Assembly (NCBI GenBank): GCA_029056365.1
Contig: JAIDBM010000078.1
Location: 1-12,433, forward strand
Length of the DNA: 12,433 nucleotides
From: Muribaculaceae bacterium
Lineage (GTDB): Bacteria; Bacteroidota; Bacteroidia; Bacteroidales; Muribaculaceae
Direction of reading: 5' to 3'
Of this stretch, positions 7,365 to 12,433 are shown in pieces. The notes under the pieces are model-generated. The model worked only from the letters and a program-made list of their open reading frames with translations. It was not told the origin of the DNA and ran no database searches. The position numbers and the translations under genes are program-made. Every line of letters starts with the position of its first letter. Positions within the stretch are counted from its first letter, which is position 1.

Positions 7365-8681
7365 TCAGAACGAGAACTGGCATACTGCTCCGACTCTGCG
7401 GGCCCAGCGGTGTTCTCCGCCGAAGTTGCGCCGTTGCCCTAAATCAAGTTCGGCTCCTAACTGTATGCGTGGAGTGAGGTTGTAGAATGTGTTGACACAG
7501 ATGAAAGTACCGCTTTTATATTCATCGGGTGCTTCGTTTTTGGCAAAGTAGCGCGTCTGGCTCGCGCTGGCACTGATAAAGAACGATGGTGTGAAGTTGT
7601 ACTGCAGTCCGGCGCACCAGCCCAGAGACGCCGGAGCTGTAAGCCTGACGGGTTTATCCGGGTCGGGCACAAGGTCGTAGGCCGAGCATATGAGGTCGCC
7701 GCCCAGTGAACCGTAGCCGCGTCCGGTGCTCATGGTAAGATACAGTGTGAGCGGGTCGACCGGATGGCTTACCGAGCTTAACTGAATGCCCCAGCCGAGC
7801 TTGTTGAAGTTTTTGCCGGCGGCTATGTCGCGGTATGAAAGTGTGCGCAGAATGCCGGCCAGCCGAATATGCTGGCTTTTGTCCCATTGGTATTGAACGA
7901 AAGCTGCCGCGTCAGGAAGCCAGCTGCTTACACTGCGGGTAGTGGAATTGTCGGCGGCAATCTGTGTTGCGGGAGTTTCGAGCGATGCGGCCACAGTCCA
8001 GCGGTTTTTGAATGTAGGCATGTATCTCACCAGCACCGAGGTCATCGACATTTTGTTGTTCGGTCCGTTGGCATCTACTGTAGGCGGCACGGCGGCAAGG
8101 TCGGAAAAAGTCGACACCGCGTAACCTACAGTGAAATCGTTTATCATAGCATAAGCTTTTTTGAGACGGAAATCACGGGTCTGGTAGCCGTTGAAGTTCG
8201 CTTCGATATACAGTTGGTATTCTCCGAATGTCTTGTTTCGGCCGATTACTCTGAAAAACAGACATGTTCCGGCCGGCGTAGTTCCGAACACACGCATGTT
8301 GGCAGGGTCGGGATGTATCGGAATCATATACGGAGCGAATGCCGGCGATGGTATCGCACCGCCCCAGTCGTAGTATCCGCGCATACGCACAGCTCCGCCG
8401 ACCCCCATGGCAAGTTGCGAGTCGCGGCTCATGAACAGGAAATAGGGAGCCGCCGGGTCGGAGAAGTGTCGGAACTGGTCGTAATAGAAGGTTGCTATTA
8501 TATTATATACCGAATCGAGATACTCCCGGCTGTGTGTATCGACCGGAGTGCCGTCGATGTTGATGAACTTATGCGATGCTATCAGCGAATCGGTCTGCAT
8601 GTCCGGCAGACTGCGTGCTTCAGTGCTCAGGCAACCGTACAGGAATGCCGTGGACAGAATTATAAGATTTCGGATTTTCAT
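7365..8681 (-). CDS. DcaP-like outer-membrane porin
   Basis: The 438-residue product has an N-terminal signal peptide: a hydrophobic stretch of about 5-16 followed by a likely cleavage around STEA/RS. The rest has the alternating pattern of an outer-membrane beta-barrel and ends in Phe (VCQFSF), as barrel substrates do. Segments such as YYDWGGAIPSPAF (about 103-115), the YIEANFNGYQTRDFRLKKAY stretch, and STFSDLAAVPPTVDANGPN resemble the DcaP family of trimeric porins. That family takes up small, often acidic, organic molecules. The region of about 35-85 before the barrel is unlike the barrel and may be a periplasmic N-terminal segment, which known DcaP proteins also have. The substrate is unknown. 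A Cys at 17 in LYGC resembles a weak lipobox, but Tyr at -2 is unusual. I see no consensus promoter in 8682-8808, where this gene diverges from the recombinase. Confidence 0.8.
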   Translation of the reverse strand: MKIRNLIILSTAFLYGCLSTEARSLPDMQTDSLIASHKFINIDGTPVDTHSREYLDSVYNIIATFYYDQFRHFSDPAAPYFLFMSRDSQLAMGVGGAVRMRGYYDWGGAIPSPAFAPYMIPIHPDPANMRVFGTTPAGTCLFFRVIGRNKTFGEYQLYIEANFNGYQTRDFRLKKAYAMINDFTVGYAVSTFSDLAAVPPTVDANGPNNKMSMTSVLVRYMPTFKNRWTVAASLETPATQIAADNSTTRSVSSWLPDAAAFVQYQWDKSQHIRLAGILRTLSYRDIAAGKNFNKLGWGIQLSSVSHPVDPLTLYLTMSTGRGYGSLGGDLICSAYDLVPDPDKPVRLTAPASLGWCAGLQYNFTPSFFISASASQTRYFAKNEAPDEYKSGTFICVNTFYNLTPRIQLGAELDLGQRRNFGGEHRWARRVGAVCQFSF

Positions 8682-8808
8682 AAGGCAATATGGCTATAAT
8701 ATAATGTGATGCTGAGTATGCAACAACCGAGAGAGTGCTATTGTTTGAGAAAACTGTATTTTCACCGGCCTTTTACCGTTGCTTAAAGAAATAATAAATC
8801 AAAATTCA

Positions 8809-10041
8809 ATGGCTTCGGTAAAAGTAATGTTCCGGCCCTCCTCGGTCACAGGTCGCGAGGGCAAAATCTATTATCAGATTATCCATGAGAGAAAAGTTCG
8901 ACAGCTTGTTTCTGATTACAAAGTATACCCCTCGGAGTGGGATGCCTCCCGCTCAAGGGTGATAACCAGCCGTGAAAGTGAGCGCAAATCGGTTGTTTTG
9001 TCTATCCGCGAGCGGATTCGCTGGGATGTGGAGCGGCTCACGAAGATAGACCGCAGGCTGTATGCCAACGGCCTGGTATATACCGCCGACGATGTAATCG
9101 ACGAGTTCAACCGTTATACACAAGAGTACACTCTGTTTAACTTTATGGAGAATATAATAGTCCGACTCAGACAGAACGGAAGGGTCAGGACTTCCGAAAC
9201 GTACAAGTCCACACTTAACAGTATAAGGAAATTCCTGGCGAGCCGTAACTCAGATGGCGGTTACGGTCAGAACGTGGATGTAGCGCTCGACAGCCTCACT
9301 CCCGGACTGATTGAAGCATATGAGGCATGGCATAAAGAGCGGGGAGTGGCTCCCAACACTATATCATTCTACAACCGTATACTCCGTGCGGTATATAACC
9401 GGGCTGTAGAGGATGAGATCATAGAGAACCGTAATCCGTTCCGTCATGTCTATACAGGCATTGACAAGACTGTAAAGCGAGCCTTGCCTTTGCCGGTGAT
9501 AAGTAAAATCAAGGCCTTGGACTTGTCGGTGGCTTGCCCATTGGATTATGCCCGCGATATGTTTCTGATGAGCTTTTATCTCAGAGGCATGAGTTTCGTC
9601 GACATGGCCTTTCTGAAAAAGGCAGACCTCAGAAACGGATACGTTATATATCGGCGCCGCAAGACAGGCCAGCAACTCATAATCGAATGGACAAAGGAAA
9701 TGCAGATGGTTCTTGACAAGTATCCCGAAAACGCTACCGATTATCTGCTGCCGATTATTAAAAAAAATGGTACAAACGAGCGATATTCTTACCGTAATGC
9801 AGGCTACAGCATAAACCGTAATCTTAAAATCATAGCCGGGATGGTGGGCATTTCCATTCCTCTGACTCTTTATGTGGCCCGCCACAGCTGGGCCTCCGCG
9901 GCAAAGGCCAAAGGCATTCCCCTGTCGGTAATCAGCGAGGGCATGGGGCACGACTCGGAAGCAACCACTCAGATTTACCTCGCCAGCCTCGATACCTCAG
10001 TCGTCGACCGCGCCAACTCTCTGATCATCTCGTCGTTGTAG
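8809..10041 (+). CDS. Tyrosine recombinase (site-specific integrase)
   Basis: The enzyme cuts and rejoins DNA through a covalent phosphotyrosine. Numbered from the upstream TTG at 8779 (420 residues), the order is an arm-type N-terminal DNA-binding region (about 11-105), a core-binding SAM-like domain (about 118-212) and the catalytic domain. Catalytic residues are Arg269 (FYLRGMSF), Lys295 (RRRKTGQQ), Arg368 in YVARHSWA, His391 in GMGHDSEATTQIY and the nucleophile Tyr400. The first position of the HxxR box is Tyr365 instead of His. I start the gene at ATG 8809, giving 410 residues, because related Bacteroidales recombinases begin MASxKVxFRP. This family includes DNA invertases and the recombinases of mobile islands. 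It is convergent with the minus-strand array to its right and divergent from the porin, so it probably marks the left edge of an accessory island. Confidence 0.95.
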   Translation: MASVKVMFRPSSVTGREGKIYYQIIHERKVRQLVSDYKVYPSEWDASRSRVITSRESERKSVVLSIRERIRWDVERLTKIDRRLYANGLVYTADDVIDEFNRYTQEYTLFNFMENIIVRLRQNGRVRTSETYKSTLNSIRKFLASRNSDGGYGQNVDVALDSLTPGLIEAYEAWHKERGVAPNTISFYNRILRAVYNRAVEDEIIENRNPFRHVYTGIDKTVKRALPLPVISKIKALDLSVACPLDYARDMFLMSFYLRGMSFVDMAFLKKADLRNGYVIYRRRKTGQQLIIEWTKEMQMVLDKYPENATDYLLPIIKKNGTNERYSYRNAGYSINRNLKIIAGMVGISIPLTLYVARHSWASAAKAKGIPLSVISEGMGHDSEATTQIYLASLDTSVVDRANSLIISSL

Positions 10042-10080
10042 TATGCTCAAAAGAAAAGTCTGGAATATAGCGCCATAAAG

Positions 10081-10126
10081 AAACACTATTGCTTCAGTTT
10101 TACTCAGTTCTGAGGCAATAGTGTTT
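10081..10126. terminator. 17-bp-stem hairpin after the recombinase; bidirectional terminator or recombination site
   Basis: Arms 10081-10097 and 10110-10126 are complementary over 17 positions, with one G-T wobble and a 12-base loop. It lies 40 nt after the recombinase stop codon, between convergent genes, where a bidirectional terminator is expected. The flanks are only moderately T-rich: gtgtttgataatt on the plus strand and gtgtttcttta on the minus strand. A 12-base part of the arm, CTATTGCTTCAG, recurs with two changes at 8738-8749 upstream of the recombinase gene, so it could instead be a recombinase site. The remaining bases up to 10239 show no gene that I can support. Confidence 0.55.
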
Positions 10127-10253
10127 GATAATTATCTAAATCTCTTGGAAAGAGAGGTCTACAACAGTAACCAATAAAGCATTAACCGACCTTTCATAAT
10201 GGAGTTCACAGCAGAATTTCATAAGAGCAGATAGATGGGTTATACGCTGCCGG

Positions 10254-10835
10254 TTATATACGTGATATCCAGTTCTGCCTCGCGGTCGAGGCCGTTGCAC
10301 TGGCGGGTGAAAAGCTGCCATGGCGTCGAGCCGAAGTATTTGCCGAGAATTTCAATGATTCATAATATATGGTCTCAATGGATGAGGAAGACAGCAACAA
10401 CTGTTTGAGCCGTTCGGGCACTGGGCCGATTTTTGCTTCGAGCAGTGCAAGCTCCCACCGGGACTCGCCAGACTCGAACTCCTCGGGCCAATCTGCCACG
10501 TCTCCCCAGTCGATTTCGCCGTATCGTCCGAAGGGCGCGGAACACCAAAGTATCTCGGCTGCCGCTTCGGCAGCCGTAACCGCTCCGTTGTCGGGGAGGA
10601 CAACCTCCATTCCTACGATGTTGAAATACCGGTCGCCCTCGCACATGTAAGCATCTGAGTTGCCATCCGGATGGAACGTTATAGTACCTCCTTCGCCCGA
10701 AAACACGGTATTAAGGATAATGTCGTAATCCTCTTTGTATCTCGATATGGGGAGAAGCGCATCAGGATATTTCTTCTTCATCGGCTCAATGATATCCTTG
10801 AGCTCCAATGATTGGAATAATTCTTTTACAGTCAT
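10254..10835 (-). CDS. DUF6557-like protein with a probable C-terminal frameshift
   Basis: I recognise residues 1-105 as resembling the DUF6557 family of unknown function: TVKELFQSLELKDI at the start, YKEDYDIILNTVFSGEGG at about 33-50, then NIVGMEVVLP and AAAEILWCSAPFG. The continuous frame gives 193 residues, but the last 30 or so (from about residue 163) are Ser/Thr/Ala/Arg-rich and not protein-like. In the -1 frame the same DNA reads IEILGKYFGSTPWQLFTRQ, then CNGLDREAELDITYITGSV, and stops at 10240. This looks like a genuine C-terminus. Loss of one base near 10357, or a sequencing error, would explain it, and the repaired product would have about 198 residues. The A/T-rich leader has no Shine-Dalgarno sequence. 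The N-terminal part is distantly like that of the protein at 10964-11782. The function is unknown. Confidence 0.75.
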   Translation of the reverse strand: MTVKELFQSLELKDIIEPMKKKYPDALLPISRYKEDYDIILNTVFSGEGGTITFHPDGNSDAYMCEGDRYFNIVGMEVVLPDNGAVTAAEAAAEILWCSAPFGRYGEIDWGDVADWPEEFESGESRWELALLEAKIGPVPERLKQLLLSSSSIETIYYESLKFSANTSARRHGSFSPASATASTARQNWISRI

Positions 10836-10852
10836 GGCAAAATAAATAAAAA

Positions 10853-10951
10853 TTAATTTGAACGAAACCGGATGTCATCGTAATTCTTTTTAGCTCTGAG
10901 CCGGTCGACAATCATACCGGCCCGATAGCCTAATGCTACAACTCTGAACAT
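10853..10951 (-). CDS. Possible 32-residue peptide gene
   Basis: This is an ATG-started frame of 32 codons in the gap between two array genes, ending TAA at 10853-10855. The product is basic, with the core GYRAGMIVDRLRAKKNYDD, and its composition is protein-like. It begins 12 nt after the stop of the upstream 272-codon gene and is in the same frame, so it could instead be a C-terminal extension lost to a stop codon, or read-through sequence. I recognise no family. Without relatives it is only a candidate. Confidence 0.3.
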   Translation of the reverse strand: MFRVVALGYRAGMIVDRLRAKKNYDDIRFRSN

Positions 10952-10963
10952 AATTTTTTGCAA

Positions 10964-11782
10964 TTAGTCCCACCAGTAGGTGAGGTTGTGGTCAAGGTAT
11001 TTCCAGAGGATTTTGTAGGCTTTGGCCCGGCGCAGTTCTGACAGCCGAAGTTCGAAGAATTCATCGTCGTTGCTGATATTACCGTATTCATACTGTCCGA
11101 AAATGCGACCGATAAATCGGGAGGCATTGCGGGTATTTACATAAATCCCGTTCATATCGTAACTGTCGGCTGCGGCCAATTCGAGCAGTCGGCAGCATAG
11201 CTCCATGCGCGATACATAGAGCCTGCTGTTGACGAATCGGTCGGTAAAGCGATGGTAGCCGATATGGTATTCAATTCGTTTGCGGAGAATGTCGAGAATG
11301 TAGCTCCAGTCAATTGCCGAATCGTTGGCAGCAGCATCTTTCCAATAGTAACAGGCTTTTCTTTTCAGGCTGAGGTCTTTCCCGGGATTTTCAACGTAGC
11401 TGTATGAGATTCCCTCCTCGAAACGTCTCCGGCAGTCCTTATGATAACGAGTCTGAGTCCTGAAGTCGTAGAGCGTCGACCAGTATAGCAGGTGAGCCGC
11501 GAGTTCAGCGACAGTCAACTTCTCCGTATCGTCGAATATCACCTCGCGCCCCACAAGCCACTCAATAGGGTCGGGTGCTCCGGCAACATGAATCATAGCC
11601 TCGAAGTCACGAACAATCTTCACGGGCTTGTCGGAACGTGTGTCATCAACCGGCATATTGCGAATTGTATAAAACAGTGTCTTATACAAATTCATTACGC
11701 TTTCCGGCTCGTCGTAACAGGTCTGAAGCATGTGCCACACATCTTCAAACTCCGAGTTGATAAAGTATTCCTTGTAATTCAT
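10964..11782 (-). CDS. Two-domain protein of unknown function (DUF6557-like N-terminus, WWD-ending C-terminus)
   Basis: The 272-residue product has no signal peptide or membrane segment, so it is probably cytoplasmic. Residues of about 1-105 look like a diverged version of the N-terminal domain of the neighbouring 10254-10835 protein: MNYKEYFINSEFEDVW, then EWLVGREVIFDD, then LTVAELAAHLLYWSTLYDF. After a basic linker (about 112-125), residues of about 140-272 form a second domain. It has RMELCCRLLELA, YVNTRNASRF and LRRAKAYKILWKYLDHN, and ends TYWWD. From memory the YVNxRNxxRF and terminal WWD pattern occurs in small phage or mobile-element proteins, but I cannot name the family. The ATG at 11782 follows an A/T-rich leader with a TAAATTTG sequence (complement of 11787-11794) only 4 nt upstream. 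That is too close for a normal leader, and no TTTG lies at the right distance. Confidence 0.75.
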   Translation of the reverse strand: MNYKEYFINSEFEDVWHMLQTCYDEPESVMNLYKTLFYTIRNMPVDDTRSDKPVKIVRDFEAMIHVAGAPDPIEWLVGREVIFDDTEKLTVAELAAHLLYWSTLYDFRTQTRYHKDCRRRFEEGISYSYVENPGKDLSLKRKACYYWKDAAANDSAIDWSYILDILRKRIEYHIGYHRFTDRFVNSRLYVSRMELCCRLLELAAADSYDMNGIYVNTRNASRFIGRIFGQYEYGNISNDDEFFELRLSELRRAKAYKILWKYLDHNLTYWWD

Positions 11783-11859
11783 GCTGCAAATTTAATGTCT
11801 TAGACTGCCAAAAGCTGTCAGGCGATAACAAAAAATGAAGATATGTTTTTGAACCGGGT

Positions 11860-12264
11860 CTAAGCCTTCTCCGATGCGACTAACACCACCTTGTAGGAAT
11901 CACCCAGAGACTCATCTGAGGTGATACCCCACATTATATTGATGTCAGGATTCGCTCCTGACAGCGAGTCGGTGATTGATGAAAACTCAGACATATCGGG
12001 GTGTCTGTTACCGAAGCGGAAATCAATCAGTAATTCTTCTACCTTGTCAACCTTGCAAGGCAGGGCATTGACGGCTTCGTTAAAAGCTTCGCCAAGTTTG
12101 GAGTTGACCCCCGATGTCACATGGCTTTCACCCTCGGCTGAAAGCACATTGATAACATCGTCTTTGTCAAGGGTGATTAAGCCTTCCGACTCAACAATGC
12201 GGTCGAGTTCCTTGATTTCGCCATGAACGGGATAATCGTTCCATGTTGAGATTCCGTTGTTCAT
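11860..12264 (-). CDS. Stand-alone FtsZ C-terminal-half homologue
   Basis: The 134-residue product aligns by eye with the second half of FtsZ. Residues 15-29 (HGEIKELDRIVESEG) match the end of core helix H7. LITLDKDDVINVLS (29-42) matches the T7 synergy loop: Asp33 and Asp36 sit at the positions of E. coli Asp209 and Asp212, while the usual Asn207 is Thr31. The C-terminal subdomain follows, and the DINIMWGITSDESLGDSYKV segment (107-126) is very close to the IWGxxxDESLG of Bacteroidetes FtsZ. The GTP-binding domain with its GGGTGTG loop is absent, and so is the C-terminal tail that binds FtsA. The protein therefore should not bind GTP alone but could contact the nucleotide face of FtsZ. It is too diverged to be a fresh break of host ftsZ. 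The gene leads the array, starting just 4 nt after an upstream in-frame stop. The function is inferred, not shown. Confidence 0.8.
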   Translation of the reverse strand: MNNGISTWNDYPVHGEIKELDRIVESEGLITLDKDDVINVLSAEGESHVTSGVNSKLGEAFNEAVNALPCKVDKVEELLIDFRFGNRHPDMSEFSSITDSLSGANPDINIMWGITSDESLGDSYKVVLVASEKA

Positions 12265-12268
12265 TGTA

Positions 12269-12343
12269 TTATACTTTAGAGTTTAGTACATCAATAGCCT
12301 TTTGTGCGTCGGTTTCCGTGATGCCGACAATGGGATTAAATTT
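12269..12343 (-). other. 24-codon open tail upstream of the FtsZ-like gene, possible gene remnant
   Basis: On the minus strand a frame of 24 codons ends TAA at 12269-12271, 4 nt before the ATG of the FtsZ-like gene. It reads FNPIVGITETDAQKAIDVLN and ends SKV, which looks like a natural helical protein C-terminus. The frame is closed upstream by TAA at 12344-12346 and has no ATG, so it may be the stump of a gene cut at the boundary with the G/C-rich block to its right. No function can be given. Confidence 0.3.
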
Positions 12344-12344
12344 T

Positions 12345-12433
12345 TAGCAGTCCGGGCGGGTTCGACTCGACGCAGTGCCGAGAGCAGAGTCAAGCTTGCT
12401 TGAACTATGCCGAGGCACAAGGAGAATGGGCGA
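12345..12433. repeat. G/C-rich block with internal repeats at the right edge
   Basis: Composition changes sharply at about 12345 from A/T-rich to G/C-rich. TGCCGAG occurs twice, at 12376-12382 and 12408-12414. Between them lies an inverted repeat TCAAG-CTTG-CTTGA (12390-12403) containing the palindrome CAAGCTTG. From memory, strings of this type (a GCCGAG-flanked CAAGCTTGCTTGAACTAT) recur in Bacteroidales genomes, which would make it a dispersed element. The plus strand also stays open as codons from 12348 (CREQSQACLNYAEAQGEWA), so a gene running out of the window cannot be excluded. Confidence 0.35.

Noticed and set aside
8629..8634. Lipobox-like LYGC in the porin signal sequence
   Set aside because: Tyr at -2 is poor for a lipobox, and the barrel-like body ending in Phe fits a porin cleaved by signal peptidase I.
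7869..8699. 276-codon open frame on the plus strand
   Set aside because: It is antisense to the DcaP-like porin and has no recognisable motifs. It is a by-product of high-GC codon use.
8779..8808. TTG start for the recombinase
   Set aside because: The family begins at the MASVKVMFRP segment, which has its own ATG at 8809. The ten extra residues add nothing recognisable.
10136..10321. 61-codon open frame on the minus strand
   Set aside because: It overlaps the end of the DUF6557-like gene in a third frame and has a His/Arg/Pro-rich first half. No family is recognised.
1..12433. tRNA, rRNA, CRISPR arrays and complete insertion sequences
   Set aside because: I saw no cloverleaf, rRNA segment, regularly spaced direct repeats or transposase in the window.

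Overview
The window looks like chromosomal DNA of a Bacteroidales gut bacterium, possibly of the Muribaculaceae; that family is an inference. Supporting signs are two promoters of the Bacteroidetes form (TTTG, 20 nt, TAACTTTG), A/T-rich leaders without Shine-Dalgarno sequences, a DcaP-like porin, and a PASTA protein followed by an RluA-type pseudouridine synthase. The window has a core part (1 to about 8700) and an accessory part (about 8700 to 12433). Lines sampled by eye are about 57% GC in the core and 40-43% GC in the accessory part.

Core part, all on the minus strand and read from right to left. First comes a DcaP-like outer-membrane porin (8681-7365). A clear promoter at 7328-7297 then drives a membrane-anchored PASTA protein and an RluD-type pseudouridine synthase, whose genes overlap by 8 bp. 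A second promoter of identical design at 5434-5403 starts an operon-like run: a phospholipid-type acyltransferase, a membrane metallophosphoesterase, a short FolK and the replication-restart helicase PriA. In this run the genes overlap or lie within about 15 bp of each other. A hairpin at 63-85 may end it. These are housekeeping functions: envelope lipid synthesis, folate, rRNA modification and replication restart.

Accessory part. A tyrosine recombinase gene on the plus strand (8809-10041) points at a convergent array of small minus-strand genes. They are, in order of transcription, a stand-alone homologue of the C-terminal half of FtsZ (12264-11860), a two-domain protein of unknown function (11782-10964), a possible 32-residue peptide (10951-10853) and a DUF6557-like protein whose C-terminus appears frameshifted (10835-10254). 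The recombinase gene is followed directly by a 17-bp-stem hairpin, and part of that sequence recurs upstream of the recombinase. At the far right the sequence changes to a G/C-rich block with internal repeats. The layout, one recombinase facing an array of unrelated small genes, recalls the recombinase-associated acquired interbacterial defence (rAID) clusters described in Bacteroidales, and integrons. That comparison is made from memory.

The most unusual element is the FtsZ-like gene. It encodes the end of helix H7, the T7 synergy loop with both aspartates, and the C-terminal subdomain, but no GTP-binding domain. It could block or cap FtsZ filaments, or act as a decoy for FtsZ-targeting toxins or phage proteins.
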